Assembly (NCBI GenBank): GCA_000438295.1
Contig: FR901074.1
Span: 34,144-68,361, forward strand
Reading direction: 5' to 3'
DNA length: 34,218 nucleotides
From: Clostridium sp. CAG:451
Lineage (GTDB): Bacteria > Bacillota_I > Bacilli_A > RF39 > UBA660
Part shown: positions 7,283 through 16,828 of the stretch, in pieces
Numbering within the stretch: position 1 is the first letter of the stretch
How the letters are laid out: every line of letters begins with the position of its first letter
Notes under the pieces: model-generated
The model's database searches: none
Seen by the model: the letters and a program-made list of their open reading frames with translations, nothing else
Told to the model about the DNA's origin: nothing
Position numbers and translations under genes: made by a program

Positions 7283-9376
7283 CTATTTCTTATCAGCATA
7301 ATGAACTTTAGCATTAATAATTTCATACTTCTCACACTTACCACCATTTAGAGTATAAGCTTTAGAACAAGTATACTTTTTACTAGCTCTTGGAAAGTCA
7401 TTTTTCAAACATTTAGTACCACTAATAACAAATCCATCATCACAACTATACATACCAACAGCATCTGTCGTAATAGTAGCATAGCATTTACTACCTCTTA
7501 ATTCAGTATCATCAGTACACATGTATTTAGGTGTTGCTTTTACACCACTTGTTTTAGCACACTGTGTACCTGCTAAAGTATAACCACTAGGACAAGTATA
7601 TTTTTTAGTAGCCTGAATTACATTATTAGAACCAATAACACAACTATTTCCATCTAATGTTCCATTTGGACAGTAGTAACTAATATTAGCTTGTTTAGTA
7701 TAATGACACATTCTGTCCATATAATTATAAGTACCCGTATAACATCTTGGATAATAACCAAAACTATAACTTGGTGATGTTTTATAAATACAAGAAGTAC
7801 CACTTAAAGTTCCATTAGCATCACAACTATACCTAACAGAAGCAGCTATTTTATTAGAGCCTTGACTAGTACATGTAGTACCTGTTAATGTATAAGAATT
7901 ATTAGGACAAGTGTAGCTAACACTAGGGGTAACATTAGCAACTGTTAAACATTGGTCATCAACTAAAACATACTGAGAAGGACATGTATAAATCAAAGCA
8001 GCATCAGCAGATTCTTCCCTTGAACATTTAGTTCCGTTTAAAGTGAAACCATCAGCACATTTATAAACATATTTTGGATCTCTTACATCATCACTAACAC
8101 ATATACCATCATTTAAAGTATAACCTTTCTTACAATTATAACTAACCTTAGCATCTGTTGATTTAACTGTCTTTTGACATTTGTTATTACTATTTAATGA
8201 AAATCCTTCCTTACAATAATAATAACCTTTTACACACATACCTCGATCATTAACATAGCCTGTCCTACATTTTCTATTAAGCATAAAGGCCCTTATTGAA
8301 AGGAATAAAACAAGTATTAAGATAAGTATAACTATTCCTAACTTAATAACTGTATGTTTAGAAAAGAACTCTTTAACATTATAGAATAAGGCACTATTCT
8401 TAAATTTTTCTAATGATTTGTTATTTCTAATAGCCCCTTTTAATCCTTTTTGTTCTTCTAAAGCTTCATATATCCCTAAAGTTTTTTCTTTAGCATTACT
8501 AGGATTATACTTTTTAGTATTTGAATAAGTAAGTCTTGGTAAAGAAGAAAGATCATTTAACATTTCCAAAGGTGCTTTATACCTTTCTTCCTCTTTAAAA
8601 GCAGTTGCTTTTCTAATAATAGTCATCAATCTTTTATCTAGTTTTTCAATTATTGGTACTTCAACACCACTTAATTTTGTTTCCATATCAGGAAATGGTA
8701 ACTTACCAGTTATTAATTGATACATTACGATTCCGAGCGAATAACAATCACTTGTTTTATTTACTTTTTTATTATTATATACTTCTGGAGCCATATAACT
8801 TAGTGTTCCGATAGATTCTAATTTATTATTATCAAAACTAGTAGCTACTCCAAAGTCACCAAGTTTATATTTACCATCATTGGTTATAAAAATATTAGCT
8901 GGTTTTATATCATTATGAGCTATATTTAAAGATAAACATTTATCTAAAATGCTACAGACTTCTTTAGCTAAGTTAATTACTTCATTAACATCAACTGTCT
9001 TATTACTAAACTCTTTTAAAATATCTTTAGCATATTCATATCTTATATAAATATCTATACCACTAGTATCTTCTTTCTTTAAAAAATAAGAATCATAATA
9101 CTTAATAGTTCGATTGGTATCATTTAGTTTCTTCATTATATCTATTTCTTGTTCAATATCAGAAACTATTTTTTCGTAATAATTATTTACTTCAGCATAA
9201 GATTTTATAACTCTATTTTTAATTAATTCATCTATTTCTTTATCATTTTTAGGCAAACTTATATGCTTGATTGCAGAATACTCACCTTTTTTATTAACAG
9301 CTTTATAAACTTCTCCAGTTGTTCCTTCTCCTACTTTCTCTATGATAGTCCATTCATTTTTATATACTTTTATCAT
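7283..9376 (-). CDS. Transmembrane Ser/Thr protein kinase with 13-unit cysteine-repeat ectodomain
   Basis: A 697-aa receptor-like kinase. Residues 8-280 are a Hanks-type kinase: glycine loop GEGTTG (16-21), Lys37 in AIK, catalytic loop HNDIKPAN with Asp156, DFG at 174-176, APE in SYMAPE, and SDCYSLG. The residue before the catalytic Asp is Asn, not Arg, so this is a non-RD kinase. A juxtamembrane linker leads to one helix at 344-365. Outside the cell, residues 370-697 hold thirteen C-x(8-11)-C units of the type CxxGYTLxGTxC, in place of the PASTA repeats usual in Bacillota. I chose the ATG at 9376 over the GTG at 9388: it follows the exporter stop by 1 nt and has AGGAAG upstream. The tight link to the FHA-ABC gene recalls mycobacterial PknF/Rv1747. 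The ligand is unknown. Confidence 0.88.
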   Translation of the reverse strand: MIKVYKNEWTIIEKVGEGTTGEVYKAVNKKGEYSAIKHISLPKNDKEIDELIKNRVIKSYAEVNNYYEKIVSDIEQEIDIMKKLNDTNRTIKYYDSYFLKKEDTSGIDIYIRYEYAKDILKEFSNKTVDVNEVINLAKEVCSILDKCLSLNIAHNDIKPANIFITNDGKYKLGDFGVATSFDNNKLESIGTLSYMAPEVYNNKKVNKTSDCYSLGIVMYQLITGKLPFPDMETKLSGVEVPIIEKLDKRLMTIIRKATAFKEEERYKAPLEMLNDLSSLPRLTYSNTKKYNPSNAKEKTLGIYEALEEQKGLKGAIRNNKSLEKFKNSALFYNVKEFFSKHTVIKLGIVILILILVLFLSIRAFMLNRKCRTGYVNDRGMCVKGYYYCKEGFSLNSNNKCQKTVKSTDAKVSYNCKKGYTLNDGICVSDDVRDPKYVYKCADGFTLNGTKCSREESADAALIYTCPSQYVLVDDQCLTVANVTPSVSYTCPNNSYTLTGTTCTSQGSNKIAASVRYSCDANGTLSGTSCIYKTSPSYSFGYYPRCYTGTYNYMDRMCHYTKQANISYYCPNGTLDGNSCVIGSNNVIQATKKYTCPSGYTLAGTQCAKTSGVKATPKYMCTDDTELRGSKCYATITTDAVGMYSCDDGFVISGTKCLKNDFPRASKKYTCSKAYTLNGGKCEKYEIINAKVHYADKK
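7286..8269 (-). repeat. Thirteen CxxGYxLxGxxC mini-repeats in the kinase ectodomain
   Basis: Successive units include CKKGYTLNDGIC, CADGFTLNGTKC, CPSGYTLAGTQC and CSKAYTLNGGKC, usually preceded by Y-x-C or K-Y-x-C spacing. Each unit has two cysteines, suggesting paired disulfides or an EGF-like string of knots. The sequence between units is variable and short, about 12-15 residues. Confidence 0.85.
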
Positions 9377-9377
9377 A

Positions 9378-11789
9378 TTACTTACCACTTCCTAGTTGCT
9401 TTTTTAAAATAATATAACCTGCTCCCATTAAAATGATCATCATTAACAATATAATTAGTAAATCCATTCTAAAATGAGCAGCAGTAAAGGTATAATAAGT
9501 TTCAGCATCTCTTACATATCCTGGAATAATTTCTTGAATAGCTGATACTAAACTGTTTAGGTCATTGGTAGTACCCAAAGCTTCAACAGACCATCTACAT
9601 AGGATAAAGTTAGATATTACATCTACTGCCCCTTCTAAAGGAAACAGCATACCAGAAAATAATAATTGTGGTACTAGAAGGATAGGAGCATAAGTAAGAG
9701 CAACGGATGAGTTTTTAGAAAACGTTGATACTACTAAGCCAATGGAAGATGCTGAAATAATAGTTATGAAAACAGTTAAAATGGTTTCAACTTTCCAAGG
9801 AAAAATCACTCCATTTTGTGGAACATCTACAAATATATTAAATACACCTACAAAAAGTATGGACTGAGCTATTGCCAAAAGACATAAATAAAATACTTTT
9901 GAAGCAAGATAAGATGATAATTTTAAATCAGCCATATATTCTTTTTCAAGAATTACTCTCTCTTTACATATTTCTTGAATAGAATTAAGTAAACCTAACC
10001 AAACAGCAGAAGTAGCAATAGAAAATAAGATGGATTTAGTTTCCTCATAAGAGTAGAATAAGTTTTTAGTTACTATTAATGATAAAAGGTAAGCAATAAG
10101 TGGAGCTTGAAAAAGTAATAACACTAATTGCTGTTGATTATTAAATAGCTTTTTCAATTGCCTTTTAGATAAAGTAATAAATTGTTTAAAGAATGATTTA
10201 TGATTTGTTCTTAGACTGAATTTTGATTTAGTATCTTGCCTTTCATCTTTAATTTTATCTTCAACTATTTCTTTTTTATTATTATATTCTTTAAATTTCT
10301 TATACCAATTATCACTATTATCGTTTAGTAAATTATAAATATCAACAAAATCTGTCACATTAAAAAATTTTAAAGCATCTTCTGGTGCTCCATCAAAGCA
10401 GAGTTTACCACCTCTTCCAAAAAAAACCACTTTATCACATAGATGTAGGTTTAAGGTATTATGAGTAACTAATATTATAGTTTTTCCACTATTAGCCATT
10501 TTTCTTAAAGTTTTCATTATAATTCTTTCGGTACCAGGATCTAGTCCACTTGTTGGTTCATCAAGAAAGAATAGTTTAGGATCAGCAATAAGCTCTATAG
10601 CAATAGAAGCTCTTTTTCTCTGTCCTCCAGAAAGACTCCTAATCATGACATCTTTTTTATCAGATAGTTCTACTATTCCTAATACAGCATTTATTCTATT
10701 TTCTTTTTCAATATATGTAGCATCATCTGGCATTCTAAGATTAGCTGCATATCTTAACATATCAATTAATGTTAAATCATCAAAAACTATATCCTCTTGA
10801 GGAACATAACCTATCAAGTTTTTTAAAACTTGGTAGTTACTAAATAGTGATTCTCCATTAAGAAGTACTTTACCACTAGTTGGTCTATTTACTCCACTTA
10901 TACATTTTAAAAAAGTTGACTTACCTGCTCCACTGCCACCTACAAAGGCAATAAATTCTTTTGGTCTTGCTTCAAAATTAACATGATAAGCTATATCTTT
11001 TTTCTTGCCTTTTACTTTGACTGTTTTTACTATATCAATCGCTTCTAAAGTTACACCAGTATCATTCATCTGATAAATAATTTTTTCTCTATTATAAATA
11101 AGTTTGATATTATTAATTAGGATTACATCTCTATCTTTTAAAGCTTCTGATTCCCTTAAAGTAAAACCATTTAATATAATACCACCATCATTAGAATAAC
11201 CACTGAGATAATATTTGTCCTTGTGTTTAGTAATTTTAGCATGATGTGAGTAAATAGAAATACGATCAAGTACTATATCACAGTCATTTCCTCTTCCTAT
11301 TGTAGTTAAGTCTTTACCATTTAAGTTATATTGTAACCAAGTGCTTTCTTTCTCACCTATTGTAACTATCATTATTACACCATTATATAGTGGTTCGAAG
11401 ACATTATCTATTTTTATTGAGTCACCATCTTTTAAACTTGTACTCTTAATTTGAACATTATTAACAAGTAAGCCATTTTTACTATTATTATCATATATTT
11501 TTAATTCATTATTAATAAGTTCAAAATAACCATGTTTTAAAGAAACAAGGGAAGAAGAAAGTGTAATGTCATTTTCTTCTCCTCTTCCAAAAGTTATTTT
11601 TGTTTTATTAAAATCATTTAGACAAATGTCAATTAGTTCATCATTTTCAAACATAGTTATTGTAAATTTCATTGGCTTATTACTAACTTTAGGTTTCTCG
11701 ATAACTGGTTCTATCTTTATATCAGGTAGTTTCATTTTATCATTTTTAACTCCAATATTATTATAGAGATTGTTTAAATTATTGTCCAT
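9378..11789 (-). CDS. FHA-FHA-ABC transporter (ABCG-type half exporter, Rv1747-like)
   Basis: An 803-aa protein that couples phosphothreonine recognition to export. FHA domain 1 (about 60-130) shows FGRGEEND, S/LKHG and NGLLVN. FHA domain 2 (about 155-230) shows IGRGNDCD, SHHAKI and NDGGIILNG. The ATPase follows: Walker A GGSGAGKS (284-291), signature LSGGQ (386-390), Walker B LFFLDEP (406-412), then a switch His in LVTHNT. The last about 260 residues hold six membrane helices, the ABC2/ABCG order with ATPase before membrane part. The next gene is a Ser/Thr kinase 1 nt downstream, as in the mycobacterial PknF/Rv1747 pair, where kinase phosphorylation is read by the FHA domains. The substrate is unknown; a lipid, glycan or lipopeptide would fit the family. 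The ribosome site is GGGTGGTG. Confidence 0.9.
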   Translation of the reverse strand: MDNNLNNLYNNIGVKNDKMKLPDIKIEPVIEKPKVSNKPMKFTITMFENDELIDICLNDFNKTKITFGRGEENDITLSSSLVSLKHGYFELINNELKIYDNNSKNGLLVNNVQIKSTSLKDGDSIKIDNVFEPLYNGVIMIVTIGEKESTWLQYNLNGKDLTTIGRGNDCDIVLDRISIYSHHAKITKHKDKYYLSGYSNDGGIILNGFTLRESEALKDRDVILINNIKLIYNREKIIYQMNDTGVTLEAIDIVKTVKVKGKKKDIAYHVNFEARPKEFIAFVGGSGAGKSTFLKCISGVNRPTSGKVLLNGESLFSNYQVLKNLIGYVPQEDIVFDDLTLIDMLRYAANLRMPDDATYIEKENRINAVLGIVELSDKKDVMIRSLSGGQRKRASIAIELIADPKLFFLDEPTSGLDPGTERIIMKTLRKMANSGKTIILVTHNTLNLHLCDKVVFFGRGGKLCFDGAPEDALKFFNVTDFVDIYNLLNDNSDNWYKKFKEYNNKKEIVEDKIKDERQDTKSKFSLRTNHKSFFKQFITLSKRQLKKLFNNQQQLVLLLFQAPLIAYLLSLIVTKNLFYSYEETKSILFSIATSAVWLGLLNSIQEICKERVILEKEYMADLKLSSYLASKVFYLCLLAIAQSILFVGVFNIFVDVPQNGVIFPWKVETILTVFITIISASSIGLVVSTFSKNSSVALTYAPILLVPQLLFSGMLFPLEGAVDVISNFILCRWSVEALGTTNDLNSLVSAIQEIIPGYVRDAETYYTFTAAHFRMDLLIILLMMIILMGAGYIILKKQLGSGK

Positions 11790-11823
11790 TATGACACCAC
11801 CCTTTTATTAAATTATTACTTTC

Positions 11824-13509
11824 TTATTTTAATGCTGCAGTAGTATCAGAAGACGAGAATTTACTACAATTACTAGAATCAGCTACACAAGATGAAAAGT
11901 TTTTAACTAGATTTGTGTACTCTGTTTTGTGAGATCCTACTACGATGAAAGCATGCGGAGCTCCATCTACATCCCACTTATAAAGTAAATTTGCATCATT
12001 TGTTGTTAATAGATGGTTAGCAATTACATCAGAATTACTATGTGGTACTATTGTATCTGATGTTCCATGAATGATTACAACTTTACTTCCAGCTGGAAAT
12101 CTTCTACCTGCTGAAAATATATTTGAATATTTATCATAGTTATCATCAGTCAAACCAATTCCTACTAATTTCATTAAGGCTTTCTTAACTAAGGTATCGG
12201 TAAGATTAGATGATAATAATGTACTATTAGTCATTTTACTAGCTGTATAGTTGTTAGTAGAAGCATCCGTTCTTTTTAAACCACTAAGGAAGTTTCTTAC
12301 TGTATCTTGATCAACGTTTGGCACAGTATACTCAGTTGAACCATCAGGTAATGTTTGTTTATTTTGATCGACTACTTGGTTAAAGGAATTACTAAATTTT
12401 TCTAAGTAATCTTTTATGTTCCCATTTGAAGTAACACTATTAAAGTCATAATCTTTTAAAGCATCTATGTTTAAATCTTTAGCTTCACTTTGAACAGTGT
12501 TAAAGAATTGGCTTTTATCTACATCGATCCAACTAGTAATAGTAGATGTTTGCGTACTACTTCCATTTGATAGCATTCCTGTTATTATACCAGTCATTGA
12601 AGTATAACCACAGTCATCAACAAATCCTTTTACCTTTAAATCTGTTAAGTTTTTAGTGTATGGACTAGTTCCGTTTGCTGCAGCTATATCAGGATTAGTT
12701 GCAACTTGCAAGGTAGTAGCACCACCAAGTGATACGCCATGTACTATTATTGTGCTAGGAGCAGTTGATACTCCATATCTTGTTTGATAATTATTATTTA
12801 AGTCTTTTATCCAATCATAAACATCTAAACTTTCAAGGTAACCCATGGCAACACTTCCACCACTATCTCCTGCTCCTCTTAAATCTGGTGCTAAAACGTT
12901 ATAACCATTATCGGTATACATTTTACCAGTTGCATTAAACATTTGTTTAGCATTCATAGCATTTCCATGAATAAGGATAACCCATTTATCAGATTTAGCA
13001 TCAGATAAATAAACTTTAGCACTTAAATTGTTAAGACAATATTTTGAATCAATTGATTTAGTTTGACATACAGTTTCTGAACTTAGAGTTAAAACTGTTG
13101 AAGGATCAGTAGTTTTAAAGACTTTCTTTAAAAGTTCTGATAATTTAGTACCAATAGAGCCTAAAAAATCACCAGTATTATTAGTAGTGGTAGTATTGGT
13201 ATCATTAATCAAAGTATTAGCAGCATAACTTACTCCTGTACTGTCTTGATACTTCTTTTGTAAATCAACAACCTCTGTTACAAAGTCTGATTTAGTTGTA
13301 TCATAATCCTTGTTAGGGTCTGAGTTTTCCACATAATTAGATAACTCATTAATGAAACTTTCATATTGTTTTGCATCCTGTGTTTTTGAAGTAGTATTTG
13401 AGCTTTTCTTGAATACATTACTATTATTTAGTAATACTACAGCCAATACTATTATTGCAACAGTTACTATAGAAACAATAATGATATTTTCTCTTCTTTT
13501 TTCTTTCAT
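11824..13509 (-). CDS. Membrane-anchored alpha/beta hydrolase with large lid insertion
   Basis: A 561-aa protein with one N-terminal helix (about 9-27), then a low-complexity Asn/Thr-rich linker, then an alpha/beta hydrolase exposed outside the membrane. Visible parts: oxyanion HGN (181-183), nucleophile elbow GVSLGG with Ser260, probable acid Asp485 in HGTSDTIVPH, and His519 in GAPHAF. About 165 residues separate the core strands before the acid, an unusually long lid. Cysteine pairs near 148/158 and 541/548 could be disulfides. I chose ATG 13509 over an in-frame GTG at 13521, because AGGAG overlaps that GTG. It is the first gene of an apparent operon with the FHA-ABC exporter (34 nt away). 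It could modify the exported molecule or the cell envelope; that is inference. Confidence 0.8.
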   Translation of the reverse strand: MKEKRRENIIIVSIVTVAIIVLAVVLLNNSNVFKKSSNTTSKTQDAKQYESFINELSNYVENSDPNKDYDTTKSDFVTEVVDLQKKYQDSTGVSYAANTLINDTNTTTTNNTGDFLGSIGTKLSELLKKVFKTTDPSTVLTLSSETVCQTKSIDSKYCLNNLSAKVYLSDAKSDKWVILIHGNAMNAKQMFNATGKMYTDNGYNVLAPDLRGAGDSGGSVAMGYLESLDVYDWIKDLNNNYQTRYGVSTAPSTIIVHGVSLGGATTLQVATNPDIAAANGTSPYTKNLTDLKVKGFVDDCGYTSMTGIITGMLSNGSSTQTSTITSWIDVDKSQFFNTVQSEAKDLNIDALKDYDFNSVTSNGNIKDYLEKFSNSFNQVVDQNKQTLPDGSTEYTVPNVDQDTVRNFLSGLKRTDASTNNYTASKMTNSTLLSSNLTDTLVKKALMKLVGIGLTDDNYDKYSNIFSAGRRFPAGSKVVIIHGTSDTIVPHSNSDVIANHLLTTNDANLLYKWDVDGAPHAFIVVGSHKTEYTNLVKNFSSCVADSSNCSKFSSSDTTAALK

Positions 13510-13538
13510 TTTTTCTTCCACTCCTATCTTATATACTT

Positions 13539-13567
13539 ATTCTAATATATTTTTTTTGATAAAGCAA
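13539..13567 (-). promoter_or_regulatory. SigA-type promoter of the hydrolase/FHA-ABC/kinase operon
   Basis: On the minus strand TTGCTT (13562-13567), 17-nt spacer, TAGAAT (13539-13544), a 4/6 and 5/6 match. The next terminator downstream is at 5266-5298, so the transcript would span four genes. Confidence 0.7.
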
Positions 13568-13628
13568 TTAGTTTTTAGAAAAAGATAAGATAAGTAGATT
13601 TTGATGAATGTTATTTTTTTATACAAAG

Positions 13629-13655
13629 AAAAAAACTATAGAATCATCCACAGTT
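13629..13655 (-). terminator. Terminator of the gatCAB-aspS operon
   Basis: On the minus strand AACTGTGG (13648-13655) pairs with CTATAGTT (13634-13641), eight pairs including two G-U, loop of 6, then TTTTTTT. It overlaps the aspS stop codon. Confidence 0.78.
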
Positions 13656-15399
13656 AATCTCTTACTTTGATATGTACTTCTCTTAATTGTTGTTCTGTAA
13701 CAGTACTTGGAGCATTCATTAAGATATCACTTCCTGAAGCACTCATTGGGAAAGCTATCGTCTCTCTAATAGAGTCTTCATCTAAAAGCATCATTAGAAT
13801 ACGATCAAGTCCAGGAGCCATACCTGCATGAGGTGGTGCTCCATATTGGAAAGCTTCATATAAAGCTTTAAATCTCTTTTCGATTTCTTCTTCCTCATAA
13901 CCTGCTATAGCAAAGACTTTTTTCATGATTTCTAAGTCATGGTTTCTAACAGCTCCACTAGATAGTTCTACACCATTACAAACAAAGTCAAATTGGTAAG
14001 CTAGAATGTCTTCAACTTTTTGATCAAGTCCTTTCATTCCATCTTTTGGCATACTAAATGGATTATGCATGAAAGTATAACACTCATTTTCTTCATCCCA
14101 CTCAAACATTGGAAAGTCATGAATGATAGCAAAGACATATTTATTAGGATCCATTAAATCAAGTTTTCTACCCAACTCCATTCTAATAGAACCAGCTAGT
14201 TCTAATGATTTCTTACGATCCGCTATAAAGAATAAGACATCATCTTTCTTAAGATCAACTTTATCTATTAAGGCTTCACGTTCATCTTCGGTTAAAAACT
14301 TATCAATAGGACCAGCAAATGATAAATCTTCATTTACTTTTAAATAACCAATCCCAGGCATACCAATACTTTTGGCATAATCAACTACCTCATTAAACCA
14401 AGAATTACTCTTACTAGCTAAGTTTTCTACTTTTATTCCTTTAACTGGTACACCTCTAAAAGGACGAAATTCTGTCTCTTCAAACTCTTCTGTTAAATCA
14501 ATTATAACTAAAGGATTTCTTAAATCCGGTTTATCAGAACCATACTTTTCCATAGCTTCTTTATAAGTTAATCTAATAAATGGTGGTTCTGATATATCTC
14601 TATCTTTAGTAAACTCCCTAAAAGTTTCATAAAATACTTTCTCACCCATTCTTAAGACATCTTCTTCAGTTGAAAAAGCCATTTCAAAATCTAATTGATA
14701 AAATTCACCGTAGACACGGTCACTTCTTGCATCTTCATCTCTAAAGCATGGTGCTATTTGATAGTATTTATCAAAACCAGCACACATTAGTAATTGTTTA
14801 AATTGTTGAGGAGCTTGTGGCAAAGCATAAAACTTTCCCTTATATTTTCTACTAGGTACTAGAAAGTCTCTTGCTCCTTCAGGAGATGATGAAGTTAAAA
14901 TTGGAGTTTGTAGTTCAACAAAGTCTTCACTTTCCATTAAATTTCTTAAAAAGTGAATAACCTTATTTCTAAACAAAATAGACTGTTTAACTTTAGGATT
15001 TCTTAAATCTAGATAACGATACTTTAGTCTTACATCTTCTGATACATCTTTACTAGTCATAACTTCAAATGGTAAAACATTCTTACTCTTACCTAGTACC
15101 TTTATAGAACTAACTAATAATTCAATAGTACCAGTTTCAATTCGATCATTATAGTCATCACTATCTCTTTTACGAATCTTTCCCGTTACTGTAACAGATG
15201 ACTCTCTTGTTAAATCATCGAACATCTTATCATCATTGCTAACTAATTGTAGTGTTCCATAGTAATCTCTTAAATCAACAAAGATTACTCCACCATGGTC
15301 TCTTATGTTTTCAATGAAACCAGCTACTTTTACTTCTTTATCAATATCTTTTTCTCTAAGACTACCAGCATAGCAGTCACGATATATATTTTTAATCAT
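13654..15399 (-). CDS. aspS: Aspartyl-tRNA synthetase, probably non-discriminating
   Basis: This enzyme charges tRNA-Asp with aspartate. At 581 aa it has the bacterial class II AspRS layout: N-terminal OB-fold anticodon domain (about 1-110), class II core with motif 2 PCFRDEDARSDR, a GAD insertion, and motif 3 GLDRILMMLL near the C-terminus, preceded by APPHAG. The gene overlaps gatB by 8 nt and lies in an operon governed by an Asn-specific T-box. I infer that it also charges tRNA-Asn with Asp, which GatCAB then amidates. The sequence alone does not prove relaxed specificity. Confidence 0.96.
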   Translation of the reverse strand: MIKNIYRDCYAGSLREKDIDKEVKVAGFIENIRDHGGVIFVDLRDYYGTLQLVSNDDKMFDDLTRESSVTVTGKIRKRDSDDYNDRIETGTIELLVSSIKVLGKSKNVLPFEVMTSKDVSEDVRLKYRYLDLRNPKVKQSILFRNKVIHFLRNLMESEDFVELQTPILTSSSPEGARDFLVPSRKYKGKFYALPQAPQQFKQLLMCAGFDKYYQIAPCFRDEDARSDRVYGEFYQLDFEMAFSTEEDVLRMGEKVFYETFREFTKDRDISEPPFIRLTYKEAMEKYGSDKPDLRNPLVIIDLTEEFEETEFRPFRGVPVKGIKVENLASKSNSWFNEVVDYAKSIGMPGIGYLKVNEDLSFAGPIDKFLTEDEREALIDKVDLKKDDVLFFIADRKKSLELAGSIRMELGRKLDLMDPNKYVFAIIHDFPMFEWDEENECYTFMHNPFSMPKDGMKGLDQKVEDILAYQFDFVCNGVELSSGAVRNHDLEIMKKVFAIAGYEEEEIEKRFKALYEAFQYGAPPHAGMAPGLDRILMMLLDEDSIRETIAFPMSASGSDILMNAPSTVTEQQLREVHIKVRD

Positions 15400-16828
15400 T
15401 CATCTTCATCCTTTCTAATTCTTCTTTAATTAATTCTCTTGTCATATTGGGATTAGCTTGTCTTTTAGTAGATGACATAACCTTTCCCATAAAGAAATTA
15501 ATAACTGATAAATTATCTTCTTTTATATATTTTTCTACTTGATTAGGATATTTATCAAACTCTATTTTTATGTATTTAATTAATTCATCTTTATCGTTTA
15601 TTTGTGACAAATTTTCTTTCTCTATTAATTTAATAGGATCAGTTTTTAACTCTATTGCTTTATAAAGTATTTTTTTAGCATGATCAAGTGATAACTTATC
15701 ACTACTTACTAAGTTTATTAAACTACTTAGCATTGAAGGAGTTACTACCAACTCTTCAATAGTAATTTCTAGTTTATTTAAAGTTGATAAGATACTAGTT
15801 GTTATAAAGTTAACAGCTAGGCTTACATCTTTTACATCTTTTACAGTCTCTTCAAAGTAATCTGCTAAGTCTTTTTCTTTAGCAATAATAGAAGCATCAT
15901 AATAATCTAGTCCTAGTTCTTTTTGATAAGTTAAAATTCTATCTAGTTTTAATTTAGGAATAGAACTTCTTAGTTCTTCTTTCTTAGCATCCGTTATTTT
16001 AACTGGTGGTAAGTTAGCATCTACAAAATATTTATAATCAATGGCATCTACTTTTTCACGCATAGAGTGAGTTTTTCCCATCTCATCAATTCGTCTTGTC
16101 TCCTGAATTATCTTCTTGCCCTTAGCTAAGGCTTCACTTTGTCTTTTTATTTCATATTCTATCGCTTCTTTGACACTAGTGAATGAGTTAATATTTTTCA
16201 TCTCGACTTTAGTACCTAGCTTATCACTACCTTTTTCTTTTAAGGAGATATTAACATCACATCTCATCTGACCTTTATCAGTCTTTGCTTCACTAACCCC
16301 TAGATATAAGAAGACATCTCTTAAATCTTCTAGAAAGGTTACTGCTTCTAAGGCACTGGTAAGACATGGTTCTGTTACTATTTCCATTAGTGGTACACCA
16401 CTACGGTTGTAATCTATTAAGGAATAGTTCTTATCATGCTCTAGACTAGCTGTGTCTTCTTCAAGATGTAACTGATGAATTAATACTCTTTTGATAGAAC
16501 CATCTACTAATATATCTAAGTAACCGTTTCTTCCCATTGGTTTAGTAACTTGCGTTATTTGGTATCCTTTAGGAAGATCTGGATAGAAATAGTTCTTACG
16601 ATCAAACATTATCTCATCAGGATTCTCACAGTGAAGAGCCATTGCTGTTCTTAAAGCATTATAACAAGCTTTTTCATTTACAACAGGTAATATTCCCGGT
16701 AGTCCTAAATCAACTGGTGAAACGTGAATATTAGGAATCTTAGTATAACTATTTTCACTACTTGAAAAGTTTTTAGATAACGTATCTAATTCACAGTGTA
16801 CTTCAAGTCCAATAACTACATCATACAT
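15392..16828 (-). CDS. gatB: Asp/Glu-tRNA amidotransferase subunit B
   Basis: This subunit of the GatCAB amidotransferase binds and phosphorylates the mischarged Asp-tRNA-Asn or Glu-tRNA-Gln and transfers ammonia to it. At 478 aa it has usual length. It starts with VIGLEVHCELDT and contains the family blocks FDRKNYFYPDLPKGYQI, HLEEDTASLEHD and DYNRSGVPLMEIVTEP, with a C-terminal helical YqeY-like tail domain. Its start overlaps the gatA stop by one base (TAATG), with AGGAGGTG as ribosome site, so translation is probably coupled. Confidence 0.97.
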   Translation of the reverse strand: MYDVVIGLEVHCELDTLSKNFSSSENSYTKIPNIHVSPVDLGLPGILPVVNEKACYNALRTAMALHCENPDEIMFDRKNYFYPDLPKGYQITQVTKPMGRNGYLDILVDGSIKRVLIHQLHLEEDTASLEHDKNYSLIDYNRSGVPLMEIVTEPCLTSALEAVTFLEDLRDVFLYLGVSEAKTDKGQMRCDVNISLKEKGSDKLGTKVEMKNINSFTSVKEAIEYEIKRQSEALAKGKKIIQETRRIDEMGKTHSMREKVDAIDYKYFVDANLPPVKITDAKKEELRSSIPKLKLDRILTYQKELGLDYYDASIIAKEKDLADYFEETVKDVKDVSLAVNFITTSILSTLNKLEITIEELVVTPSMLSSLINLVSSDKLSLDHAKKILYKAIELKTDPIKLIEKENLSQINDKDELIKYIKIEFDKYPNQVEKYIKEDNLSVINFFMGKVMSSTKRQANPNMTRELIKEELERMKMND

